DNA of 64,000 nucleotides from contig NW_005179136.1 in assembly GCF_000350225.1 (NCBI RefSeq), positions 23,176 to 87,175 on the forward strand, read 5' to 3'. The stretch comes from Chondrus crispus (Eukaryota; Rhodophyta; Florideophyceae; Gigartinales; Gigartinaceae). Made by a program: the position numbers and the translations under genes. The notes under the pieces are model-generated. The model did no database searches and was not told where the DNA came from. It worked only from the letters and a program-made list of their open reading frames with translations. Of this stretch, positions 47,312-57,289 are shown one piece after another; the first letter of the stretch is position 1, and every line of letters begins with the position of its first letter.

Positions 47312-50148
47312 TTGATCATACCACGCGCCAAGACGGTAGACGAAGAGCGGACAAGCGAGAGCGATCCGAGGGGACAGACACCAACACCTGCGCACGGACG
47401 CGAGACACTGCGAACCCACCGCCGACGCATGCCCCATACTGTACTGAGGAAAAATAGGGGGAATGAGAACGCCGCACACGAGCGTCGCCGGAGACGCGCC
47501 GGACGCGCCACGCACTGGCGTCATCCCCAAATCACAACCGCCAGCACCCCCTGAAATTATTTGAGAGAATTAAGCGGAGAAAATACACCCGCGCGGGCAT
47601 GGAATGTACGAGTACTGTACGCCATACGTCAGGCAACAAGGACACCGGACGACGCTGCCCAGGAGTACAAGGAACAAACGCCCCGGAGGTACAAACGTCC
47701 GCCCCCCCCTCCCCCTGGCCAAAGAGGTATTCGGGCGTGAGATCGGGCGCACGCCCGCACGGAGCGAGTGCCTCGAAACCTTGGTGCGCGACCGCCAAGC
47801 CGTCCAAACGGCTCTTCCCTCTCTGAAACTCTGCCCCAAAGACGTAGGGCGCTGGGGTACGCGAACCCACGACTGTCGACGGTACTAACGACTTCGCTGC
47901 GACGCACGCGTTCTCAGCGATTTTTCGCGCGCACGGGGGCCTGGTCGCGTTCGGCACGACGGGCCGAGAAGCAAGACCTGAGACGGAGCCTCGTCGAGAA
48001 GGCAGAGATACTCCGCCTCTCGCGCACGAAATTGCGGGCGCGTCGCCAACAGCGCCGCAAGAAGTGTGGACGGACACGCTGAAGACTACGCCGAGCCCGG
48101 GCACCGGCCTGGAGACCGTCATTTCGGAGGAGAGGGAACCCACCTACTGAACGAACAGTATGTCGTGGGGAGGGGGACGTCTCGAATAGCGTCCTGCCGA
48201 GAGACAGGGCTCGCCGCTGCAGAGTGGCGAGCCAAGTACACGACGTAGGAAGAGGAAGGCCGCAGACGGCAATAACGAGCCGGGGCATAGCTTCCAAGGA
48301 ACGGCTTAGCATCCGGAAAGAGGCTACCGCAACGCGACGTGTTAGACACTGCATGACCCTCACCCTAGCGAACTCTCCGTCTGGCATCGTACGAGCGCTG
48401 AAGGTCGTCCCAGACAACGTCCTCATTCGGGTCCGCAAGCTCGCGTGACGAACGCGAGAGCGCAACGGGAGTGTTGCAGGAACGACTTCACCCGTCCCTG
48501 ATCGCTTTTCCTGATTGCACGCGCCCTTCACTCATTCCCGCTGCGTCGAAATCGCGCTTAACAGATCGCCGGGGAGGGATGACCCCGCGTTGGCACGGCC
48601 CCACCGCACTTCCCAGGGGCGCGTGGTGAGCGACGGCGAGCACCCTCACAGCCGATCTCTGGGGCGAGGGGGCGGTTAATGTCGAACGACGAACGAACGC
48701 CTCCGCATACGCTTCGGGGATCTCTACTGTAACGAAGACCCCAAGACGAAAGGGACAACCTCCCACGATACGGGAGAAGTAATCATCACGGGAGATTACA
48801 AAAAGTGCAAAGGGCCTGGAGAACGAAACCTCCAGGTTACCCCCGAGGTCAGCTTATATCCGCGGGTCGCGGTTCAAACAAACCGCCACCGCCCGAACCT
48901 AAAAAGAAAGAAAATTTGGGAGAGTGTGAAATTACACTGAAGACAATGCACGTGCATGACGTGCAGGCGCGCGCGTCGTGTAAGACGCGCAAGGGACGCC
49001 CAGACTGCGCTGCGGATCGAAGGTACAGAGTGTTCCAGCCGACTGGTACACGCGGTCCGCAGGCACCCCCTGCGACTCCATCTGCCGGCCGGAATTAGAC
49101 CGACGCCCTCACTATAGGGCATTCGCGACGCAAGGGGATGGCGAGACCCCAACAAGACGGACGCCGCGGGGAACAACACCCGACCGGCAACAGACCGACG
49201 CGCAAGATACATGGGGAAATAGGGCCGTCGAACTCCTCGCGCGCCGAACACGGCCAGGACACCAGGGGTAATATGGAGGACCGACGTCGGCCTCCCCCGA
49301 CTACCTCCGCTGAGTGCGGCGACCGGGGACGGCTCCCCATGACCCCATCGTACCGGCGTAGGATGCCGGCGGAAGGACCAGTCGACCCCTCCGCCGAGTA
49401 GAACGGTACCGACCCGTATCGGACGACGTAGCCGAAAGCGACATAGAGGGAAGATTGCAGGCAACGGCATGTCACCACGACGCGGGAGGCCCCACCAACG
49501 CGGGGAAGGAACCGAACCCTTCCCGAAGATACACCCGAGGTGAGAGTGAGGTCCCCGAGTCGGCGGCAGAGGCGAGCCAAGGGAAGTTGAAATGCCGGGC
49601 CCCGCCGCACAAATTGGCGACGGGTAGCCTACGGTCGAGGCCAGCGGACGCCCGTACACGCCAGAGCAAGTGACGCTTCGGGACGAGCAGTCGACGAATG
49701 ACCGCTCGGCGAAGGTCGCGAAGAGAGCCGACCTCGAGGAATGATTGGAGTTCCATATGACTTAGTACGACGGATAACGAATTGGGGCGAGAGAGAAGGA
49801 GAGACTACGTCGGTGACTACCACGGTGCTGGGGGGAATTGGATCTCACGCGAAACGAGGGATTCGACCCGTCACGAACCTCAGTAACAGGGAAACCGGGA
49901 ATAGGTTGGCGCCGCCATCGTCTAAACTACCCCACGACCGAATGTCAAGCGAAATGGATACCCCACGCGAGGTCACTCTCCGATTCGAGGCGGAATGTCT
50001 TCCTCCCTCTTGACCCACCTCGAGGTGGGACCCGGAAAAGAGTATCGGCGCGCGGTGAAGGGAAGAGGATGGCAAGCGAGGGAACCACAAAAGAAAGGGG
50101 ACTGGCTTTATGCGGATGGAAGGTCAAGGTGACGTGACGCCCGTGAAC
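47312..50148. other. Post-pol region of the chromovirus without a recognised gene
   Basis: GC-rich DNA inside the element. Several overlapping minus-strand frames (for example 48874-49659, 261 residues) have no motif and resemble GC-driven open frames. They could be decayed parts of the antisense gene block that is clearer at 50149-52616. Confidence 0.4.
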
Positions 50149-50964
50149 TCAACGGCTCGAGCCGTTGGGTGCCGCTGTAGGACCCGGTCCATAGAGACCC
50201 GGAGGGCAATAACTTGGGTGGCGGGGCAACCCCGAGCCGAGCCCCTCGAGAGGAGGCATGGCCACTTCGTCGTGACGCGTCCAGCGCGGCTCGCCGCCCT
50301 CGAGAGTCGCAGCGCTCTCTACCACCGGGGCTTCACGCCCCGGATCTTCGTAAGGATCTGGCAACGCCGGGCGCGAAGTGGACGGAGGGGCCACCCGGGG
50401 AGCACGAAGTGCGTCCCGCTCGGCCCGGTACCGGTCCCGATCGGCGGTCGTCCGCTCGAGTACTCCGGTCTGCGTAGCCATTGCCTCACGCACCCTCGAT
50501 AACTCGCGGCGCACGTGGCAGAGTTCGGACATGTGCGAGTCGCGCTGCGCGGCGATGCCCCGGGCCTCGTCGCCCCGCGCCAAGTACCAGCTGGCAAGGG
50601 TGCTCAGCAGCCTTTCCACTGGCCACGAACGATCGCTCGCGTCCCCGAGGGCGCGATGTAAGATTGGTATGTCATGGATATCCGCCCGCTCGATCGTCAG
50701 GCGACGTAGCGCTTCCCCGCTCGGGACGGCACGGGTCGAGACCGAGTTAAGAGGAGGCACTGGGGGAACCTGAGGGCTCGCCGGTCGGCGGTGGTTGCCC
50801 ACGGGCATCGACAGTCCGGATGGCGGGTTCGTACCCGCAAAAGGGAAAGTCGGGGGCTCCCCGTCTAGATCGCGGTAACGTTTTTTTCGAGCCAGTCGTG
50901 AGGCCGAGCCGACTCCGCCTCCCGACGGCCTAGTGGAGGGCGGCGCGACGGTAGGCCGCGCCAT
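50149..50964 (-). CDS. Antisense ORF 3 of the chromovirus, unknown, coiled coil
   Basis: 271 codons from ATG 50964. The N-terminal 100 residues are Pro/Ser/Arg-rich with a basic patch (ARKKRYRDLDGEPPTF). Residues 110-190 are helical (RRLTIERADIHDIPILHRAL, then a heptad-like stretch with RRELSRVREAMATQTGVL). The C-terminus is Pro/Gly-rich. It matches no family I recognise. It lies antisense to gag-pol between pol and the 3' LTR, downstream of the two other antisense ORFs. The protein-like mix of a helical core with disordered ends favours a real gene over chance. Confidence 0.45.
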   Translation of the reverse strand: MARPTVAPPSTRPSGGGVGSASRLARKKRYRDLDGEPPTFPFAGTNPPSGLSMPVGNHRRPASPQVPPVPPLNSVSTRAVPSGEALRRLTIERADIHDIPILHRALGDASDRSWPVERLLSTLASWYLARGDEARGIAAQRDSHMSELCHVRRELSRVREAMATQTGVLERTTADRDRYRAERDALRAPRVAPPSTSRPALPDPYEDPGREAPVVESAATLEGGEPRWTRHDEVAMPPLEGLGSGLPRHPSYCPPGLYGPGPTAAPNGSSR

Positions 50965-51063
50965 GAAGGCGTCGGATCGATGGTCATAGGCCAGAAACGA
51001 GGACTGTACGCCAGTGGTGAAATCCGTCCAGTGACGGAGGTGACGGGGCCCCGCATCACAGGC

Positions 51064-51528
51064 TCAATGCATCAGCTCGAGGGCGAAGGCGTACGTCCAA
51101 GGTACATGTAGGGAACTCCGCTCGAGCGGGTGTAGGGGGACATTGGGAAGGTCCCACGCTACCCTCCCCAGGTGGGCTAATACGCTGATGGGCTGGACGA
51201 ACACCCGGCCATGGATCGATACTTCGTTCATAAAGGCGTTGCTGAGTGCCCATGCCCATTCCCTCTCCACGTTGTACATCAGAGCGGCGTGTGCGGGGTG
51301 CGTCGGATCAGTACACGCCACCCCAAAGTGTTTTAAGACGTACGGAAGTAGGGGATGCACTCCCAACGAGGGGAGTGACTCCCCTACCACGGTGGGGAGT
51401 AACGGAAAATCGCTTGGAAAGAGACCGTTCTCGAAGACGGCCGACCGTAAGACGCGGCCGTCCGCTTCTCCGGAGTGCCTATAGGCTGCCCAATCGTGGG
51501 GAGCAATGGCCACGCGGTGTAGCCTCAT
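51064..51528 (-). CDS. Antisense ORF 2 of the chromovirus, unknown globular protein
   Basis: 154 codons. Its ATG (51528-51526) overlaps the TGA of antisense ORF 1 (51527-51525) as ATGA. The composition is that of a folded protein, rich in Trp, His, Leu and Val (for example REWAWALSNAFMNEVSIHG and PLLPYVLKHFGVACTDPTH). No known family recognised. Either it is translated by stop-start coupling after ORF 1, or ORF 1 and ORF 2 were one protein split by an indel; both would place it on the same antisense transcript. Confidence 0.5.
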   Translation of the reverse strand: MRLHRVAIAPHDWAAYRHSGEADGRVLRSAVFENGLFPSDFPLLPTVVGESLPSLGVHPLLPYVLKHFGVACTDPTHPAHAALMYNVEREWAWALSNAFMNEVSIHGRVFVQPISVLAHLGRVAWDLPNVPLHPLERSSLHVPWTYAFALELMH

Positions 51529-52616
51529 AAGCGAAAAGCTGACTTCTGCAAGGCGACGCGTGTTTTTGAGTAGGCGAAGGGACGGGGGCTTACGTACAGT
51601 CCCGCGACCATGGACAGGACGAACTCACGAGAGGGCGACGACCCACGATTAATAAGGTAATCCGCCATTCGATCAACGTACTCTACCTCGGCCAAGCTAT
51701 AAGCAAAGGTGCGATCGCCGACGATCGCAGTAGGGATCTGGTAGGCCGCCCCGTCCCCCTCCGCGAGGAGACGCCCCAACACGAGGGAGGCTTCCTCCCC
51801 CCGACCCGCCTCATAGACCTTGCGTACACGTAGCAAGTCCGGGCGGAGGGTCTCACGCGCTAGCAGTTCCCCGACGGTAACCCCCGAGCGGGCATAACGA
51901 CACCAGGTGAACTTCAGGCGGTCGAGAGGGAGCGGCGTCGATCGTTCAAGTGGGACGCCGAACCACTCTGACGGGGTGCCACCCGAGCCCTCGCCGGGCC
52001 GTACAGTACGAAGCGGCGGCGGCGACTGCACTCCCACCGACCCCTGACGCAGCAAGCCGGCTCGCTGCGTCACTGGTTCGTCAACAGAAGGCGACAACGA
52101 GATGGCAGGTCGACTGCATGAGGCGGGAACGATCTCGACGGACGACGTCGACTCACGGGAGCCGCGAACCCTCTGGAACGGCTGATCTGTGGACCACGGG
52201 CGCACGACCGCGCCGGGTTGCCTCGTGATACGCCCCTCTGGGGGCACGAAGCCAGCGACGGTCGGCCGGCAGGGACCAGGGGCCCTAGAGGGAGGCGGCG
52301 AGGAGCACGGAGGCTCCGGTACGGCGGCAACGGGGCCGGAGGTAGGACCTTCGATGGAGGTCGGCATACCGACCCGGATGGCGAGACACCCCACGAACAG
52401 GGGGACAACCACAGTGGTGTGGCGAGAATGGCCAGGGCCAGAAAGAAAGGAACGAGAAGCCCCCACTCGCGAGGGAGCGAGAGGGCGGCGAGGGAGAGAG
52501 CAGTGCAGGGAGAGCGCGGCCGTGTGGATAGCGGAGAGGTGGAATACGCGCGATGAGGGGGACGGGTAAGGTGGAATCCTGGTCAAGTCTAGGACTGCAA
52601 GGGGGGGATCCGACAT
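51525..52616 (-). CDS. Antisense ORF 1 of the chromovirus, unknown
   Basis: 363 codons from ATG 52616, only 60 bp inside the 3' LTR. The first 200 residues are Pro/Ser/Arg-rich. From residue 210 a compact-looking domain follows (LDRLKFTWCRYARSGVTVGE, EEASLVLGRLLAEGDGAAYQ, AEVEYVDRMADYLINRGS). It ends FRL with the ATGA overlap into ORF 2. No family recognised. Its position suggests transcription in reverse out of the 3' LTR or the adjoining DNA. Antisense ORFs in this position are known in some plant Ty3/gypsy elements; relation to those is not shown. Confidence 0.5.
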   Translation of the reverse strand: MSDPPLAVLDLTRIPPYPSPSSRVFHLSAIHTAALSLHCSLPRRPLAPSRVGASRSFLSGPGHSRHTTVVVPLFVGCLAIRVGMPTSIEGPTSGPVAAVPEPPCSSPPPSRAPGPCRPTVAGFVPPEGRITRQPGAVVRPWSTDQPFQRVRGSRESTSSVEIVPASCSRPAISLSPSVDEPVTQRAGLLRQGSVGVQSPPPLRTVRPGEGSGGTPSEWFGVPLERSTPLPLDRLKFTWCRYARSGVTVGELLARETLRPDLLRVRKVYEAGRGEEASLVLGRLLAEGDGAAYQIPTAIVGDRTFAYSLAEVEYVDRMADYLINRGSSPSREFVLSMVAGLYVSPRPFAYSKTRVALQKSAFRL

Positions 52617-52660
52617 GGTCGCCTCTACAAGCCCGAGAGCACTGACCGCGGACGTTCAGC

Positions 52661-52676
52661 CTTGAGGGGGGGGCGG
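52661..52676 (+). other. Polypurine tract of the chromovirus
   Basis: A G-rich run (GAGGGGGGGGCGG) lies immediately before the TGTAG start of the 3' LTR. Confidence 0.7.
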
Positions 52677-53375
52677 TGTAGTATAACCCCCCCCTGGGGG
52701 TTTAAATTAGATTAGATCAAGAACTAGATCAGCTACTGTAGAGCGTCGAGCTCTACAGTACCACCGCGCGTGTCCACGTGTACACCACGGGGACAAGGGA
52801 CTTGCGCATACACGTGTACACGTGTACAGCGCGCGAACGAAGCGCGCACGCACTACGAGTGATACGTGTACTGTCAGCCTCGACATAGCTGACAGTATTA
52901 CAGTGCAGGCCGACCTGCACTACAGTAGCCCACTACAGTACCACGGTACTGTAGTGTTATGATAGAGTGTTTTGTATATTAAATATGGAGCGGACCGACG
53001 GCGGCGGAAGGGGACAAGCACGGGCTTGTCCTCAACCGACCGCCAAGGTCAGTCGACCCAGCTTATTCTAAACGTCGCCTTCGCTCTTCGCGCGCGTTTA
53101 GTCGGAGCCGAGCCGGAGTGGACGCGCAGCACGCGAGCGAGCACGGAACCGCCTCCGCCCGTCAGCACTGGTACGTCACCCAGTGCTGCTCCGGGGCGTC
53201 GAGGCGTCGATCCGCTCGTGCGTGCGCGCGTCCCTGCTCGCTCCCGCTCTACCACCGCTACCCGGGCCCGAGCCCGGTTCCGTAGCTGGTTGGCCCGCTT
53301 CACCCCTTCTCCGAACCGGGGTCTACAGGTCGAACTGCGCATACACCTCCAGTCGTCTGGGGGTGTTTATGCTAC
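52677..53375 (+). repeat. 3' LTR of the chromovirus
   Basis: 699 bp, the same length as the 5' LTR and a few percent divergent from it. It starts TGTAGTATAA and ends TTATGCTACA. The hairpins are kept, for example 52734-52760, and the TATA-like box follows in the same place. Confidence 0.92.
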
Positions 53376-54553
53376 AGAAAGGTGTGAAATAAAAGGTGTG
53401 AGAGACGGCTGGCGAGGGCAAGGCCATTTGATACTGCAGTGATCATGCGTCTCTCCACTGTGTACTCTGGTTTGACAGCTGGGAAACGCCGCACCTCTGC
53501 CTCGGCCTCGATGTTTGCAAAGACTCTCACTCGCACCCCCATGACACATGTGTCAACGTTAATCCAGCTTTTCACTACTTTTCTCCGCTTTTTCAAAATC
53601 TCCCTCGATCTGATTGTCTTATCCCAGCCCCGAGCCCCTGGCTACGCAGCCTCAACGTCTACTCAACCTCCCGCCCGCCCCCCATCTCCGCCTTCCCGGG
53701 CACTGTTCCTCGCCTTTCACCTCCCGGCTCCTCTCGTGCCATCTCAGACAGGACAAGACTTTTTCGAAGGGTACTCAAGCCATCCACCACTTCTCCTCTC
53801 GCCCTCGGCTCAGATTGCCGAGCATCAAGCAAGAAAATGGCAACAAACGCTTTTAACGCATTCTTTCATTTCCCTATACAGTAAAACAAATAATATGCAT
53901 CCGCCCCACTCCTGCTCTATTTCTCTACGCTTTGCTCGCTTCTATTCCAACAATGGCGCCTACATTTTCACCATTCACTCATCGCTCTTCCCACCCACCG
54001 CGTCTTTCCAACCGATCACAAACCGGAATTCCAAGTCGATTTTCCATCCTTTGAGATATTCAACATTTCAGATTGCGCTCGAACACGTCCCGTCCTCCCT
54101 TGCCCGTTCAACTTCATGTGGACACCATGTAGTTGCAGTGCTGCGTCAGCGTTTTCGATCGAGTCGTGCGTCACTAACTGGACGTCCCCTCCGAGCAGCG
54201 TGTTGTTCAAGAATCACAACCACAACAATGGTTTTCGATACCGCAAACCGAATCACAGTGTCAAGCAACTGTTCGGGAGGAATCACAAAATTTATTGTTC
54301 GAAAACCTGACTTCAAACCATGCTCGATGAATATGCATCCCGCATCCAATTGAAATCGCATCTTTTATATGTTCTTCAAGCTGCTTACTATTTAACCTGA
54401 TCTTCCAGCGTCGAGATCACCTTCTGGTCTCCCAGAAAACCGAGTCACATAATAAATGATAGGTTCTCGGACGGTGAGGTAATCATCAATTAGGCAGTGC
54501 CATGCACTGTAGCTCTTGATGTGAAGGAGGACCTCAAAAAATCAACACGCACC
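53376..54553. other. Unrecognised stretch between two LTRs of the same family
   Basis: A long plus-strand frame (53439-54353) is low-complexity (Pro/Ser/Phe). Two minus-strand frames at 54361-54016 join across one base (KSGFRTINFVIPPEQLLD, then LLGGDVQLVTHDSIENADAA) and look more protein-like. I do not recognise them. They may be a fragment of a host gene. Confidence 0.35.
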
Positions 54554-55160
54554 TGTAGTATAAACACCCCCAACGGTGGGGGGTGTATACCCAGTTCTTG
54601 CGGAGACCCCGATCGGCGGGAAGACGGGAAGCAACCCCAGCTAACGGAACCGGGCGAGCCCGGGGTAGCAGTGGTAGAGCGGGTACGGTCGGGGACGCGC
54701 GCACGCGCGGGCCGATCTACGCCTCGACGCCCCGGCGCAGCGCTGGGTGATGTACCAGCGCTGACGGGCGGAGGCGGATCTAGGCTCGGTCGCGTGCTTG
54801 CGCGTCCCCTGCCCGCTCGGTTCCTAACTAGATACGGGCTAGTAGGAACCCGTTCTAGAATAAGCGGGGCGAGGTTGACCAAAGGCGTAGGTTCTGGACA
54901 AGCTCGTGCTTGTCCTTCCCCTCCGCCGTCGGTCTGCCCTAGTATTTAATATACAAGAAAGTCCTATCATACCACAGTACAGTACGTACTGTACTGTAGT
55001 GCTACTGTAGTCAGTGCGGGCAGTCCCGTACTGTAACGCTGTCAGCCATCGGGGCTGATAGTACACGTGTGTTACACGTATGTGCGCGTGCTGTCGTACT
55101 GTAGAGCTCGGGCTCTACAGTAGCTGATCTAATCTAAATCCAGTTAGGGATTATACTACA
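54554..55160 (-). mobile_element. Second solo LTR of the chromovirus family, with TSD
   Basis: 607 bp, reverse orientation, TGTAGTATAA to TTATACTACA. It is flanked exactly by GCACC (54549-54553 and 55161-55165). It is more diverged and shorter than the other copies but keeps the hairpins and the CTACAGTA motifs. Confidence 0.9.
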
Positions 55161-55181
55161 GCACCAGCATCAGGACCAAAA

Positions 55182-55514
55182 CTATGGATATCTTGTCACT
55201 TGAGGTTCTTCTGTTGTGCCGCCATCTTCATTAGAGAGTTCAATTTTCTCGTGTTGGACTGCATTCATAGACGACGCTTTCGACAGGAGCTGCATCAGAT
55301 TCGATCCCCTCTCCTCCTCACTAAGCGGCAGAGACTTGATGATCTTGAACTGGATAGCAACTGACGACGCAACAAGCTTCGCCTTTGCGCTATTTTCGAT
55401 CGCCATCCCGACACGCTCGATTGACTTTGCCATCTTAAAGGCACTTCCTTCCGCTGCATTTTCAGATTTCTCCCGCTTAACGCCCCTTGGTCCGGAGCGT
55501 GATGGAGAAACCAT
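55182..55514 (-). CDS. ORF resembling accessory proteins of DNA transposons (tentative)
   Basis: 110 codons. The frame is open upstream of the ATG for about ten more codons (NSPSSIGNIA). The peptide has GPRGVKREKSENAAEGSAF and a long helix (MAKSIERVGMAIENSAKAKL), then EEERGSNLMQLLSKA. This pattern recalls the C-terminal helical part of Myb/SANT or NAM-associated accessory proteins found beside PIF/Harbinger transposases. A Harbinger transposase lies 1.8 kb away on the same strand, but a glycosyltransferase fragment intervenes. The stop lies 17 bp from the solo LTR's target-site duplication. Confidence 0.3.
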   Translation of the reverse strand: MVSPSRSGPRGVKREKSENAAEGSAFKMAKSIERVGMAIENSAKAKLVASSVAIQFKIIKSLPLSEEERGSNLMQLLSKASSMNAVQHEKIELSNEDGGTTEEPQVTRYP

Positions 55515-55563
55515 TGCTATGTTCCCGATTGAGCTAGGACTGTTGCAAAAGTGGCCACTGTAC

Positions 55564-55990
55564 TCATTGGACTTTTGTAGCGAAGCGGAGGTGCCCCGAA
55601 TCCTTCTTCCACAAAATAACTATACCCTTGCCCATGCCATAAATTGTCTCGTTGGACATAACAGCCAACGGGGAAAACCCGGTCATTCCAAGGGCAAGCA
55701 TGTTGAAAGGAATATCCTCACAATTCAAAATCTCGTCTACAATATTCGTAAGCCGCTTTAGTGGGGACAAATTGTATGCCATGAGAATGGACCGATAAGC
55801 AAACATTCCCTTCGTTAGGAAAACGTTATACCCTGGGGATACGTCCGTGGAATAGGTCTCGGGGGTGGAATGCCATCCTCTCCGATAAAAGCCGACCAGT
55901 CTCGACGGGTTCTGCTTCCACACTTCAAACGCCACTCCAAACGCGGACCCTGGCAAAAAATATCATCATCACAAATGTAGACGCAATTTG
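55564..55990 (-). pseudogene. GT64 exostosin-type glycosyltransferase fragment
   Basis: Minus-strand reading: VYICDDDI (DXD metal site), a one-base shift, then AFGVAFEVWKQNPSRLVGFY, NVFLTKGMFAYRSILMAYN and VDEILNCEDIPFNMLALG. These follow, in order, the C-terminal GT64 domain of exostosins: the DDD motif, aFevW...rlVGf, vLtgaaF and NCEDIamNFl. The family transfers hexosamine or hexuronic residues in the Golgi. Only about 130 residues remain, with a frameshift after the metal site, so it is a gene fragment. Confidence 0.65.
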
Positions 55991-56224
55991 ATTACATTTG
56001 AGATGACAAATACCAAGTGTTCATTGACTCATTCTTCGGAAACAGAAAAAAGACTTTCTCGTGCGAGGCCTTCTCGTGGGCCTTTTTCGCGTTTTGCCAC
56101 ACCACTCAAACCTCCTTGACAAAAATTTCGCAAACCAAACCGACAACTCTAGCCAACTCTCTCTATCATAGGTGGACAGCAAAACGGATACGCCATCCTC
56201 CCCCTCAGAAATCACAATAGTTGT

Positions 56225-56620
56225 TCACAGAGCAGTCCCACCCCCCACATGCACTGACCTTCTCATATGACATGCCGCGGGAGGCACATCCTTCACCATT
56301 TTGCACCATTCAACCATCGCCCTAATCGTAATGTGGCCCGTCTCGGCTTCCCAGACGTTCCACGGCTTCGCATCGACCGAATAGTGTAAAATATCCGTCC
56401 TCTGCATGCTCTTCTTCCTCACATTCGCATATCGGCCACTACCCGCGATGAGTCCGGGAAGAAGAGGCACATGTTGCATTTTTCGTGCGGCGTGCGGAGC
56501 AAAAAACACACGCGCTAATCGCGCGTGTTCCACACACATCCCCGCCCCCGTAAAATCTACTCCATCATTAAACGGTTCCACTTCACTGTTATCCTTTACT
56601 GCGCTCCTTGAATGTTCCAC
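56225..56620 (-). pseudogene. GT8-like glycosyltransferase fragment (tentative)
   Basis: 131 codons. The stretch MQHVPLLPGLIAGSGRYANV followed by RTDILHYSVDAKPWNVW resembles the LP..YN and H(Y/F)...KPW end of GT8/glycogenin-type transferases, where the His helps bind Mn-UDP. No upstream DXD region is recognised nearby. The strand is that of the GT64 fragment, so the two could come from one locus or be unrelated fragments. Confidence 0.35.
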
Positions 56621-57289
56621 AAGTGGTGCGAGAACTCTACATGCAGCCGTATATGATCTGCTTTGCTCGTGACAAGGAAATTTTTCTCTAGCAATGCCGC
56701 AAGTCCAGTACTACTCGAGGCGGGCACTTCCTGCTCCACATGTCCAGCATTAATGTGGTACAATTCCACACCGCGACCCCCGGTGGGAGATGACAACCGT
56801 CGGGACGGGCGGTTACTACTGTACTAATCGTGCACGCGCCCTCTGAAAGCACAGTAGTACCTCCCGGGCGTACACGTGGCACAACCGTGGCGCCGGTCGT
56901 GGCCACGGGCACACGTGTGCGACCCGTCCGGTAAGTAATTAGCAATTAGTGGTTAATGGTACAAATTAGCCAATTTAGTACAGTAGCTGGTATACAGTAT
57001 GAAACAGCTACTGTAGCGGGACAGGTGTCCTGGCGTCCCACTCAGGGGTTAAGACCGGGGGCACCTGCCCCGTTCCAGTAAACGGGGGCAGACTCGCCTC
57101 CCTTCCCTTGACGGCTTTTGCTAACTCCGTCCGGTTTTACCTCTAAGTCTCAGGCTTCTAACCCGTGACCGGCTGTGTGGATATAGCACCTCTACTCAGC
57201 TGCGCGTCACCGGCCACGTGTGCCTTCCCTCTTTACGAGTTCTTCCGATCGGTCCGCGCTCGCGTGGGTACCCCGCGTCGCGCGCTCCC
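56621..57289. other. No gene seen; LTR-like GC-rich hairpin sequence
   Basis: 56800-57130 has the same flavour as the chromovirus LTRs (CACGTGTGCG, CAGCTACTGTAGCGGGAC) but no clear alignment. It may be an old LTR of a related family or the 3' end of the Harbinger element. Confidence 0.35.

Larger units (their letters stand above)
39313..53375 (+). mobile_element. Ty3/gypsy chromovirus, 14 kb, with large antisense ORF region
   Basis: Two 699-bp LTRs (39313-40011 and 52677-53375), a few percent divergent, bound gag, pol with a C-terminal chromodomain, and about 5.4 kb of extra DNA before the 3' LTR. A G-rich polypurine tract (GAGGGGGGGGCGG) ends at 52676. Flanking 5-mers (GCTAC left, GAAAG right) do not match, although both solo LTRs of the family have perfect 5-bp duplications. 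The element may therefore have arisen by recombination between two insertions. Gag and pol carry one frameshift and two nonsense codons. Confidence 0.9.

Noticed and set aside
48874..49659. 261-codon minus-strand ORF after pol
   Set aside because: Overlaps other open frames on the same strand, has biased composition and no motif; kept only as part of the unassigned region.
53439..54353. 304-codon plus-strand ORF
   Set aside because: Pro/Ser/Phe-rich without motif; the minus strand is at least as protein-like in part of it.
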